Source of the DNA: an uncultured Bacteroidales bacterium
GTDB taxonomy: Bacteria; Bacteroidota; Bacteroidia; Bacteroidales; UBA932
Assembly (NCBI GenBank): GCA_905233345.1
Contig: CAJODQ010000019.1
Location: 1-51,150 of the forward strand
Reading direction: 5' to 3'
DNA length: 51,150 nt
The position numbers and the translations under genes were made by a program. Shown one piece after another: positions 43,682 through 51,150 of this stretch. The notes below the pieces were generated by a model. That model worked only from the letters and a program-made list of their open reading frames with translations, made no database searches and was not told the origin of the DNA. Each line of letters starts with the position of its first letter. Position 1 is the first letter of the stretch.

Positions 43682-46018
43682 TTAATTATCCCGTAGGAGC
43701 GGGTCGGCGGCCTGGAGGATCTTGTTTTGGAGCAGGGGCGGGTAGCCCGGATGGGCGTCGATCCAGCCCCGCACGAGGGCTGCGGCCTCGGGGCTGTCGT
43801 GGCCGGAGAGGGTGGCGGCGATCCAGTTCTTGGGGAAGAAAATATCGCCGGTGCGTTGGATCTCCTGCATTTCATCGAGCGCTGGCACGATGTATCCCAG
43901 CGCTTCCTGCTGCCGGAGCGGATGACTCAGCAGACGCATGCTTTCCAGCGCCCAGGGCTCTGTGGTGCGGTTCTCAGGTTCGAGCAGAGATGCAAACACG
44001 GAGTCCCGTACGGCCTTGTCCGGAGACAGGGAAGGCCACACGAAGTCAAAGCGTGCCAGCCTGTCGACGTTAGTTATCCGGCTTTGCTGGATCGAGCGGA
44101 TCTGCTCCCTGTCGGCAGGCCGTCGCAGCGCCAGCTCGCAGGCGAGCGTGTTGTAGTCTTCCGCTGAGAGCTGCAGCCCGGTCCAGGGCTTCTGCAGGAG
44201 CCAGACCTGCCAGAGCTCGTCGTCAACGCCAGCGTCGCGGTGCAGATGCGTCAGGCTCCGGAACGCCGACAGCCGCACCTGCGCGGGAATGTCTCCGCCC
44301 TTGGCCAGGCCATGCAGCAGCACTTCTACCTCGTCGGGACAATGCCGCCAGACTTCTCCTAAGTAGCCAAGCGCGGAAGAAGCAACGAGCGGATCCTTCT
44401 CATTCCGGAGGGCTTCCTCTAGGCATGCGAGCAGTTGCTCCGGCGCCAGACGCCCGTGCAGCATGTTCTCATACAGGTTGGCCAGCGTCGACAGTCGCTC
44501 GTACGGCTTCTCCAGCGACGTGACCGATGTCAGCGCTGTCGCAATGGCCTTTTCGGACATGGGGTAATAGCCGTATCCGAGCGCTGACAGATTGGGCAGG
44601 AAGTCCGATTCCGGATATTCCGCCATCCCTTTCTCTTCGACCCATCGATGGCTCCATGCCTTGAGGTCAGCATCTGTATATCGGTCCAGGATGTCGATCA
44701 ACGCCGGCCAGGTGGCGTTGCCGTACAGATATCGGTGCAGGTATTCCTGCAGCCCCTGGCGGAAGGCCTCCGCACCCAGCGTGTCGGCCAGCATGCGCAT
44801 CACAACAGGTGATTTGTCGTACACGATGTTGCCATAGATGAGTCCGGCATCCTGCAGGTTGTTGAGCCGCTGCCGGATGGGCGTGGTCCCCGCAGTACGG
44901 TCTTCCTCGTAGGCGCGCACATTGAAGTTCCTGAAATCCATGGTGCGGAAGTCGATGTCCGGGAATAGCGGCCGCGTGATTTGGGCTGCGAAATGTCCCG
45001 CAAATACCTCCTTGGTCCAGACGTCGTCGAACCATTCCATCGTGACGGCGTCCCCGAACCAGAGATGGGCGGTTTCGTGCGAAATCAGGTCCGTGCGTGA
45101 GAGCTTTTCCACGTCCGTCGGGGCCTCGCCGAGGAACATCCTGGACTCGTTGAAGAGGATGGCGCCCGGGTGCTCCATGCCCCCGAACTGGAAGCCAGGG
45201 ACGATGACGCAGTCGTATTTCGGGAAGGGCATCGCGATGCCCGTGTAGTCCTCCATCCAGTTCAGGGCGCAGTCGATCTGTCGGTATATCTCAGGCAGCT
45301 GCGCCAACTTCGCAGGATCGGTCTCTCTGTAGTAAATGTGGACAGGCTGCCTGTGGCGGTCGAAAGTGGTGATGTTCCATTTTCCTGCAGCGAAGGAGAA
45401 AAGATATGTGGGCAGGGGAGCGCTCTCCTCGAAGTGGATGTGCTTCCTCCCGAGCGAGAGGTTTTCTTCCAGCGTAGCGCCATTGGAGACGGCCACCCAT
45501 TCTTCGGGAATATCCAGCGTTAGGGAGAACTTCGCCTTCAAGTCCGGCTGGTCGAAACAGGGAAACATTGTCCGGGCCCGGTCTGGGACAAGTAGGGAAT
45601 ACAGGAACTCCGGCCGGCGGTTGAGCGGAGCGTCATCGGGCGTGAAAGAGACGGTCACTTCGTTCGGTCCTTTCTGCAGGGCCTTGCCTGGGATGACGAT
45701 GTGCTCGTCCCGTACGTCCGCCGGCCATTCGCGACCGTTGACGGCAAGGCCGTGCACGGCTTTAGCCCCTGGCCGGAAATCCAGCTGTAGCGGACCCTTG
45801 CCGCTAAGGTTGAAGCGGAGGGTAACTTCGCCGGAGCAAGGTTTTTCCTGGGCTTCCGGGATGCTGAAGGCCAAGTCGTAGCGCAGGTCCGAGATCCGCG
45901 CCGCCCGTTCCCGGGCCAGGTTGCGGCTGACGCCGGGCTCGACCGGCGAGATGTTCGAGCAGGCCGCCAGGGCCAGCAACAGAACCAGACAGGTAAAGAC
46001 ATGCGGGAAGTGTTTCAT
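43682..46018 (-). CDS. M1 family aminopeptidase lipoprotein
   Basis: A 778-residue exported zinc aminopeptidase (lipobox LALAAC, Cys20). The exopeptidase motif reads GGMEHPG (GAMEN variant, Glu retained), and the zinc site is HETAHLWFGD with Glu exactly 18 residues after the second His (WTKEVFA). Substrate-strand and C-terminal helical domains are present, so length and layout are normal for secreted Bacteroidetes M1 enzymes. It would trim N-terminal residues from peptides, complementing the S46 and M19 peptidases. It converges on the SDR gene and diverges from the CE7-like gene. A TATATTTA sequence (46023-46030) lies only 4 nt before its ATG. Confidence 0.94.
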   Translation of the reverse strand: MKHFPHVFTCLVLLLALAACSNISPVEPGVSRNLARERAARISDLRYDLAFSIPEAQEKPCSGEVTLRFNLSGKGPLQLDFRPGAKAVHGLAVNGREWPADVRDEHIVIPGKALQKGPNEVTVSFTPDDAPLNRRPEFLYSLLVPDRARTMFPCFDQPDLKAKFSLTLDIPEEWVAVSNGATLEENLSLGRKHIHFEESAPLPTYLFSFAAGKWNITTFDRHRQPVHIYYRETDPAKLAQLPEIYRQIDCALNWMEDYTGIAMPFPKYDCVIVPGFQFGGMEHPGAILFNESRMFLGEAPTDVEKLSRTDLISHETAHLWFGDAVTMEWFDDVWTKEVFAGHFAAQITRPLFPDIDFRTMDFRNFNVRAYEEDRTAGTTPIRQRLNNLQDAGLIYGNIVYDKSPVVMRMLADTLGAEAFRQGLQEYLHRYLYGNATWPALIDILDRYTDADLKAWSHRWVEEKGMAEYPESDFLPNLSALGYGYYPMSEKAIATALTSVTSLEKPYERLSTLANLYENMLHGRLAPEQLLACLEEALRNEKDPLVASSALGYLGEVWRHCPDEVEVLLHGLAKGGDIPAQVRLSAFRSLTHLHRDAGVDDELWQVWLLQKPWTGLQLSAEDYNTLACELALRRPADREQIRSIQQSRITNVDRLARFDFVWPSLSPDKAVRDSVFASLLEPENRTTEPWALESMRLLSHPLRQQEALGYIVPALDEMQEIQRTGDIFFPKNWIAATLSGHDSPEAAALVRGWIDAHPGYPPLLQNKILQAADPLLRDN

Positions 46019-46058
46019 GGGTTAAATATACGAAAAAAGACAATTGAAGATTTCTTGT

Positions 46059-46066
46059 TAACTTTG
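46059..46066 (+). promoter_or_regulatory. -7 box TAACTTTG of the second CE7-type esterase gene
   Basis: Exact TAnnTTTG, 24 nt before the ATG at 46091. No clear -33 element at the expected distance. Confidence 0.52.
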
Positions 46067-46090
46067 CATAAGACCATCATTTTCGAATCC

Positions 46091-47380
46091 ATGAAACGTT
46101 TCTTATTCTTCGCCTCTCTTCTTCTGCTGGCCCTGTCCCTGTCAGCCCAGCCTTCCAGACAGTTCATAACGGTCTATGCAGAACCCGACCACCCGGACTG
46201 GGTCTACACCTGCGGCGAGCCCGCCTCGTTCACCCTCTACGCCGTGAAGGAGAATGTCCGTATGCCGCTGACAGAGATCGAATACAGCTACGGACCCGAG
46301 AAACTCAAGGCCGAGAAGACTGGCCGGGTGACCACCGGAAAAGACGGCTATGCCCATATCAAGGTGCCCGGTCGCAAGGTGCCTGGATTTACGACGGTCA
46401 ATGTCAGCGTCAACTGGGACGGCAAGAAATATTCGGGCATGACCAATATCGGCTATGACCCCGGGAAGATCGAGCCGACGACTTCACTGCCGGACGATTT
46501 TACGGCGTTCTGGGAGGATGCCAAGTCCAAGGCCGCAAAGGTGCCGATGCTGGTGCGCGAGCGCTATGCCCCTGAGGAGAGCGATGACCGCGTGGATGTA
46601 TATTACGTCCGCATCCAGTCTTACAAGAAGGGCAACTATGTGTATGGAGTGCTCTCCGTCCCGAAGACGGAGGGGCCCAAGCCCGCCATCCTGCGCCTTC
46701 CCGGTGCCGCCGTGCGCAAGTTCAGCGGCATCAATTCCCTGGCGTATGAGGGCTTCGTGGTGCTGGACATCGGCGTCCACGGCATCCCCGTCGACCAGGA
46801 TGCGGAGATGTACCGCCAGCTGGAAAATGGTGCGATGTCGGGCTATGTTCTCAAGGGCATTGAGAACCGGGATACATACTACTACAAGCGCACCTATCTG
46901 GGCTGCGTGCGGGCTGTCGACTACCTGTGCAGCCGCGCCGATGTGGACGCCTCGCGTATCGCCTGCTACGGCGGCAGCCAGGGCGGCATGCTGTCCATCG
47001 TGACAGCTGCGCTTGACAAGCGCATCAGTGCACTGTTTGCCTATTATCCCGCCTTCTGCGACGTGACCGGCTACTACTATGGCCGCAGCGGCGGCTGGCC
47101 GCACCTTTTCCTCGACAGGAGTGACCCGCTCATCGAGCAGAAGGTCGCGGTGTCGAAATACTACGACGTGGTGAACTTCGCCCGCTTCCTGACCCAGCCC
47201 GGCTTCTATGCATGGGGCTTCAACGATATCGTATGCTGCCCCTCGTCGACGTTCTCTGCCTACAACGTGATCACGGCCCCCAAGACCCTGAAGGTCGCCC
47301 GCGACACCGGCCACTGGCTGTATCCCTGGCAGACCGAAGAGGCCCTCCAGTGGCTGAAGGCCCAGTTTAGGATGGAGTAA
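46091..47380 (+). CDS. Secreted CE7-type acetyl xylan esterase-like protein
   Basis: A 429-residue exported protein (signal peptide ends SLSAQ). An N-terminal beta domain (about 110 residues) precedes the AXE1 region: TTSLPDDFTAFWEDAKSKAAKVPM, GNYVYGVLSVPKTEGPKPAILRLPGAA, nucleophile elbow YGGSQGGML, and DTGHWLYPW with the catalytic His; the acid is probably in the FYAWGFNDIVCCPSS segment. Acetylated xylan or other acetyl esters are the likely substrates. It has its own promoter. The start at 46091 replaces a longer frame that has no promoter in front and no signal peptide at its start. Confidence 0.87.
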   Translation: MKRFLFFASLLLLALSLSAQPSRQFITVYAEPDHPDWVYTCGEPASFTLYAVKENVRMPLTEIEYSYGPEKLKAEKTGRVTTGKDGYAHIKVPGRKVPGFTTVNVSVNWDGKKYSGMTNIGYDPGKIEPTTSLPDDFTAFWEDAKSKAAKVPMLVRERYAPEESDDRVDVYYVRIQSYKKGNYVYGVLSVPKTEGPKPAILRLPGAAVRKFSGINSLAYEGFVVLDIGVHGIPVDQDAEMYRQLENGAMSGYVLKGIENRDTYYYKRTYLGCVRAVDYLCSRADVDASRIACYGGSQGGMLSIVTAALDKRISALFAYYPAFCDVTGYYYGRSGGWPHLFLDRSDPLIEQKVAVSKYYDVVNFARFLTQPGFYAWGFNDIVCCPSSTFSAYNVITAPKTLKVARDTGHWLYPWQTEEALQWLKAQFRME

Positions 47381-47466
47381 ACAGCGGGTCGGCGGCCTGA
47401 AACCGGTGAGACGTTCGGTAACTTCGCTAATAATGCTTAACTATTTGAAAAGGAGATTTTTGTACT

Positions 47467-48188
47467 ATGGAACCTAAACTGATTGATTTGAATGACTTCA
47501 TCCTAGCCTGAGGAGGTTTTATGGGGGAGAGCTACAACCACAAGGACGACCCCGGGATTATGCTGAAGTTGTATCCCATTGATTGGACGAGGTTGGCCGA
47601 GAAAGAATATGACCGTGCGGTAAAGGCCTTTGCTCTGGGCGTTTCCACGCCCGAAGCCAAGGACCTGGTCAAGGTCCCGGATGGGCGCATGGGCATCATT
47701 TTCCAGAGAATCCAGGGCAAAAAATCCTTTGCCAGGGCCGTTGGCGATGACCCTTCCCGGACGGAAGAACTGGCCACCCGCTTCGCAACCCTGTGCAAGA
47801 CCCTTCATTCCACCAGGGTGAACAAGGAGGAACTTCCCTCCACGGAGACCTGCACTTCGGAAATGCCATTTTCCGGGGCAACGAGAGTTGGTTTATCGAC
47901 ATTGGGGAGCTCTGGTACGGATACCCCCTTTGGGATCTGGGCGTATTCATGTCGGCCGTCAACTATTCTCCCGAGGAGAAGATTCGCGAACTCTATCATA
48001 TGGACAAGCGTACGGCCCTCAGCTTCTGGCAGACGTTCCTGCGGGCTTATTCCGGAGGGGACCGTCCCCTGAAAGAACTGGAAGAGGAGATCAAGCCCTA
48101 TGCCGCCCTCCGCTCCCTCTTGGTACAGCGGGTGATAGGCAGACTGATTCCGGAACGCCAGCCCCTGGTCGAGTGCCTGTTTGCATAG
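47467..48188 (+). pseudogene. Decayed APH/TIGR02172-like kinase gene
   Basis: MEPKLIDLNDFILA is followed by a TGA (47509-47511) and, in the same frame, GGFMGESYNHKDDPGIMLKLYP, which is the continuous nucleotide loop of the family. That frame runs to CKTLHSTRVNKE, then the reading shifts near 47820-47835 to SLHGDLHFGNAIF (catalytic loop), WFIDIGELWYGYPLWDLGVFM and a normal C-terminus ending at 48188. Compared with the intact gene at 41797, about 45 residues between the two parts are missing. One stop, one frame change and one deletion make a working product unlikely. AGGAGG before ATG 47521 looks like a ribosome site but simply codes for Gly-Gly. An SD-like AAGGAG precedes ATG 47467. Confidence 0.85.
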
Positions 48189-48239
48189 GAAAATCGTTCA
48201 GTCGAAGGCCCGGACCATTTGGCAGACGAATAGCCGTAA

Positions 48240-49031
48240 TTATAGATTACTCTTCAGGAAGGTGGTTATTGTTTCAACCAGACGCGCTTTATCGCCATTC
48301 ATCAGATGACCTTCACCTTTCAGAATATGTAATTCGCTGGTTTTATAGGATTGATGATATTGTTCGCTGTATTTGAGCGGAACGATCTTGTCTTTATCCC
48401 CGTGAATCAGACAGACTGGCCCTGAATACTGAGCGGATACCTCATAAATGGGCAGTTTCTGGGCTTCCAGGATAAAGCTGCGTCCCAGTTTATGGAAAAA
48501 AACATTGACATATTCCGGCGGATTGGATGCGTCATATTTTGCATGCATGCACCTTCCGGCAATCGCATCGTCTTTCAGCACAGCTGCTGGCGCTAATTGA
48601 ACGACACATTTGGGTCTGTCCGGTCCGTTTTCCAGCTCGCCTGCCAGCATGCCTGCCACTACGCCACCCTGGGAATGACCGATCAAGACAATATCAGTCA
48701 CAAAGGGTAAGTTGTGGGCATACGCCAATATCGCTTGGGCATCTGCTATCTCGCTGGAGATAGTCATATCCATGAATTTCCCTTCACTTTTTCCGTGCGC
48801 GTCAAAATCAAATCGGATGGAAGCGATCCCGGCCTGGGCAAGGGCTTTTGCGATGGCAGGCATCGGATACATCTCTTTCTTTGACATAAATCCATGCATC
48901 AAGATGGCCAGAGGACACTTGTCTTTTGATGGATCAAACGAATCGGGAAGTGTGAGCGTAAAAGAGATTCCTCCCTGGGGGCCAAATACTTCGTACGAAG
49001 GGCGAGGGGAGAACAATGAAAACAAAGCCAT
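48240..49031 (-). CDS. Alpha/beta hydrolase, feruloyl/cinnamoyl-esterase-like
   Basis: A 263-residue cytoplasmic protein (no signal). Oxyanion region LMHGFMSKKEM, IRFDFDAHGKSEG, nucleophile elbow LIGHSQGGVVAGMLAGEL, acid loop LIHGDKDKIVP and catalytic His in GEGHLMNGD match cinnamoyl/feruloyl esterases of gut and rumen bacteria. It would hydrolyse hydroxycinnamate or similar esters taken into the cell. The start at 49031 is set by tight coupling: it lies 1 nt after the stop of the tocopherol-cyclase-like gene. GC is about 48 %, below that of most of the window, suggesting recent acquisition. Confidence 0.87.
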   Translation of the reverse strand: MALFSLFSPRPSYEVFGPQGGISFTLTLPDSFDPSKDKCPLAILMHGFMSKKEMYPMPAIAKALAQAGIASIRFDFDAHGKSEGKFMDMTISSEIADAQAILAYAHNLPFVTDIVLIGHSQGGVVAGMLAGELENGPDRPKCVVQLAPAAVLKDDAIAGRCMHAKYDASNPPEYVNVFFHKLGRSFILEAQKLPIYEVSAQYSGPVCLIHGDKDKIVPLKYSEQYHQSYKTSELHILKGEGHLMNGDKARLVETITTFLKSNL

Positions 49032-49032
49032 A

Positions 49033-50154
49033 TTAAATTCTATTGTATTCGCCGTATTCGCAGCCGATGTTTTCGGCGTGAATACGGTCAATCAGATTGC
49101 CGTGGCGATCAAAGAGTTGGATGGTTCCAATGCCGTTACCACCATTCCATAGTCGGTTGTGGCGTTTGGCTCCGTCCGGGGATTCGTAATTGACAAGGAG
49201 CATGTCTTTCTTCTCGCAAGTAACATCGGTAACCATGCGACCGGATGAGCTGCGCTGCTCCACATGCCAGATAATCTGGGTCTCCGTTTCCTTGCAATCA
49301 AATTCCGTGTGCACATGTGTCCAGGTTTTTGAGAAGTTGAACTCGTAGGGCTTTCCTTCATACCAAAAGGCGGAAAGGAGCTTGCGCGGGAGGGCGACAG
49401 GACCCACCTTCGGCCGGCCGCCGCCAATATCAAAAACGCTGTCGGTCAGTTTCTTGCCAGAAATTTCGCTGGTGAGGTTATTGGACGAAAGCCATACCCA
49501 GGGCGAGGTGAAATCCTTGCCCCAGTTTTTGTCAGCATAGCCGTAGCAGTCTTCCGGACGGACAATGAATTTGCGGCCATTCCAGATGACCTCTCCTTCG
49601 AATTCCGACTTCATCCCTTCGGCATGCCAGAACATCTCGAAGGCCTCGGCATGGCGGAAGATCTCGTCGGCACCAAATCCTACGTTGAATGCCGTGATTT
49701 TGCGAATCTTCAGATCCCAGGACATCTCACCGTCCTGACACATCCATTCGGGATGCGCTGCGGAACCTTCGATTTTGACGTGGCCGTGGGTACTGTCTTC
49801 GGAGAGGAAACAGTCTTCGGCCGCTACGCTGAAGGGAACGCCCCAATCCACCTTGATGCGCTTCCAGCCCCAGAAACGGTGCAGTTGGGCGGCATCCTCG
49901 CCCCAGGCGCCGGCCTTTACCATCAGGTAAGACGGCTTATGCGCTTTGCCGGGAAGCTGGCCGAAAACAGGTTCCTCTTCTCCCAGTACGGGGTTGCAGA
50001 GGAAAAACTCGATGAAGAAGGGTTTGGACTCACCCGTTTCAGCGTCATATCCTGTGAAGGAATGCCACCACCAGTCATAGCCCTGGTGTGCCTGCGCTCC
50101 GAAGAGTTGGCATGCGTCGCGCGCGATATCGTGTTTGTTGAATCCGGATTTCAT
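49033..50154 (-). CDS. Tocopherol cyclase-like/lipocalin-type protein
   Basis: A 373-residue protein with no signal peptide. HQGYDWWWHSFTGYDAETGESKPFFIEFFLCNP at the start and CYGYADKNWGKDFTSPWVWLSSNNL near the middle are the hallmarks of the tocopherol-cyclase-like family (PF14249 as I recall), a two-lobed beta-barrel that binds hydrophobic ligands. Bacterial members outside cyanobacteria have no known reaction; a role on an aromatic or terpenoid ester, with the neighbouring esterase, is only a guess. It lies between the AraC-type regulator (53 nt) and the esterase gene (1 nt). Confidence 0.75.
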   Translation of the reverse strand: MKSGFNKHDIARDACQLFGAQAHQGYDWWWHSFTGYDAETGESKPFFIEFFLCNPVLGEEEPVFGQLPGKAHKPSYLMVKAGAWGEDAAQLHRFWGWKRIKVDWGVPFSVAAEDCFLSEDSTHGHVKIEGSAAHPEWMCQDGEMSWDLKIRKITAFNVGFGADEIFRHAEAFEMFWHAEGMKSEFEGEVIWNGRKFIVRPEDCYGYADKNWGKDFTSPWVWLSSNNLTSEISGKKLTDSVFDIGGGRPKVGPVALPRKLLSAFWYEGKPYEFNFSKTWTHVHTEFDCKETETQIIWHVEQRSSSGRMVTDVTCEKKDMLLVNYESPDGAKRHNRLWNGGNGIGTIQLFDRHGNLIDRIHAENIGCEYGEYNRI

Positions 50155-50207
50155 GAGCGCGTATTATCTATCGGAATTGTAGCTCGCTAAATCGAAATCG
50201 GCCCTAT

Positions 50208-51140
50208 TCAAGAATGATGCCGCGCTTCAAGCATGTGGGTTTGCCGTAAGGAGATCCGGTAGTCCGAAGGAGACATTCCCACAGCCCGTTTGAAATAGCG
50301 CCCGAACAGGGACTGGCTGGGGAAATTCAGATCGAACGCAATCTGCTGAATGGTATTCACGGTCGAGGACAATTGCGCTTTGGCGTCCAGGATGACGTAA
50401 TCTTCTATCCACTGAATGGCCGATTTGCCGCTGGCTTTTTTGACAAGCGTGGTCATGTATTTAGCTGAAATACTCATCTTGTCGGCATAAAAACCAACAT
50501 CACGGTGATCCCGATAGTGGCGCCTCAGCAACTGCAGAAACTGCATCATGACCTCCCCATGGCGCTGCCCCGTTTCCTGAGCGTCGGAAGAAGGGTTGAT
50601 AATCCGGCTGATCATGATGTAGAACAATCTTGAAATCAAGCTGAAGATCTCCTCCATGCCGGAACTGTTATCTCCACTTAGCATTAAATTGTGCACCAGT
50701 TCTATCAGAGAGCGGAATGTTGTGGCCGTGCTTTCATCCAGCTTATAAACGGGATTATTCTCTACCTGCTTATGAAACAGATATACATCACCGATGTTGA
50801 TGCGGGACAGGAAATGCTCCGACATCAGCAAAAACGTTCCTTTGAAGTTCTCGTCCACATTATTGGATTCCGCAATCTGGGAAGGAAGCGCGATGAGCAG
50901 GGTATCTTTCTGAAGATGTATGGGGTGCAGGTTGATGGCCCCATAGCCATTACCTCCGTTACATAGGATAAGAAGAACATGTTTGAGCTTATACGGCTCC
51001 CAATCGCCTCTGATGCGGGGGTTGTGGAGGATAATGATATCGTCCCTGAAATGCTCAAACCATTCTGTACGCGAAAGATCTATATGTAGCATCTGGAGGT
51101 CATCCAGACGCTTCTGGCTGAGCTTTTCGTTGTGATTCAT
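50208..51140 (-). CDS. AraC family transcriptional regulator
   Basis: A 310-residue regulator. The N-terminal 190 residues form a cupin-like ligand domain (LLILCNGGNGYGAINLHPIHLQKDTLLIALPS). The C-terminal pair of helix-turn-helix motifs is clear: MSISAKYMTTLVKKASGKSAIQWI and IQQIAFDLNFPSQSLFGRYFKRAVGMSPSDYR. It is upstream of, and in line with, the tocopherol-cyclase-like and esterase genes, so it probably controls them in response to a small molecule. Complete within the window, but only 10 bp of upstream sequence can be seen. GC is lower than in most of the window. Confidence 0.92.
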   Translation of the reverse strand: MNHNEKLSQKRLDDLQMLHIDLSRTEWFEHFRDDIIILHNPRIRGDWEPYKLKHVLLILCNGGNGYGAINLHPIHLQKDTLLIALPSQIAESNNVDENFKGTFLLMSEHFLSRINIGDVYLFHKQVENNPVYKLDESTATTFRSLIELVHNLMLSGDNSSGMEEIFSLISRLFYIMISRIINPSSDAQETGQRHGEVMMQFLQLLRRHYRDHRDVGFYADKMSISAKYMTTLVKKASGKSAIQWIEDYVILDAKAQLSSTVNTIQQIAFDLNFPSQSLFGRYFKRAVGMSPSDYRISLRQTHMLEARHHS

Positions 51141-51150
51141 GCCTTGCGCT

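Noticed and set aside
47509..47511. TGA in the kinase-like gene as a recoded codon
   Set aside because: The same gene has a frame change and a deletion, so decay explains it better; no SECIS-like element or other TGA use was seen.
47511..47521. AGGAGGTTTTATG as a real ribosome site for a shorter kinase
   Set aside because: The bases encode the conserved Gly-Gly-Phe-Met of the nucleotide loop, and the downstream frame is broken anyway.
1..51150. tRNA, rRNA, CRISPR arrays, insertion sequences, phage genes
   Set aside because: No transposase or integrase motifs, no regular repeat-spacer pattern and no tRNA-like clover-leaf region was noticed on reading; a covariance-model scan would be needed to be certain.

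Overview
The window reads as a gut- or rumen-type member of the Bacteroidales, with GC near 58-60 % by eye over most of its length. The evidence is a type V (FimA/Mfa-like) fimbrial operon, an S46 dipeptidyl-peptidase, many Sec/lipoprotein-tagged surface proteins, short leaders without Shine-Dalgarno sites, and repeated copies of the Bacteroidetes -7 promoter box TAnnTTTG, mostly 19-33 nt before a start codon. A high-GC plant-polysaccharide degrader (for example the Cryptobacteroides-like group) would fit, but I cannot fix the genus. I saw no rRNA, tRNA, CRISPR array, IS element or phage gene.

Layout. 0-2.7 kb: tatC (5' end outside the window) overlapping an ABC-F ATPase. 2.8-15 kb: a small FGSN-motif protein opposite a run of forward genes: secreted alpha/beta hydrolase, lipoprotein, aldose-epimerase-like protein, 23S rRNA methyltransferase (RlmB type), DUF2807 adhesin-like protein, M19 dipeptidase, GH78 rhamnosidase, sensor SpoIIE phosphatase and rmuC. 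15-16.9 kb: htpG on the minus strand. 17.1-27.4 kb: a fimbrial operon of DUF3575 (frameshifted), DUF3868/OmpA-like lipoprotein, three FimA-like fimbrillins, a FimB/Mfa2-like protein, a long DUF4906-like adhesin and an Mfa_like_1 fimbrillin. 27.4-32.2 kb: YfcC-type transporter, CE7-type esterase lipoprotein, S46 peptidase. 32.2-34 kb (minus): metallophosphoesterase lipoprotein behind a beta-barrel-like gene whose start codon is out of frame by one A in an A7 run.

34.1-36.3 kb: a compact rSAM/lipoprotein cassette (69-residue lipoprotein with a YGTP motif, radical SAM/SPASM enzyme, P1-family autoproteolytic peptidase). This is the most intriguing unit in the window. 36.3-39.5 kb (minus): DUF1295 membrane protein, D-cysteine desulfhydrase/ACC deaminase-like enzyme and an FkbM-like methyltransferase with an insertion inside its SAM-binding motif. 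39.6-43.7 kb: GH27 alpha-galactosidase, APH-like kinase, short membrane protein, SDR. 43.7-47.4 kb: M1 aminopeptidase opposite a second CE7-type esterase. 47.5-48.2 kb: a decayed second copy of the APH-like kinase. 48.2-51.15 kb: a minus-strand group of AraC regulator, tocopherol-cyclase-like protein and feruloyl-esterase-like hydrolase, with clearly lower GC (about 48 %), probably acquired.

Together the genes suit a cell that attaches with fimbriae, strips side groups from plant polysaccharides (rhamnose, galactose, acetyl and perhaps feruloyl groups) and uses peptides through surface and periplasmic peptidases. No SusC/SusD pair is present, so none of the glycoside hydrolases sits in a classical PUL here. 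Three genes are disrupted by frameshifts or a stop; read-level checking is needed to separate real decay or switching from assembly error.
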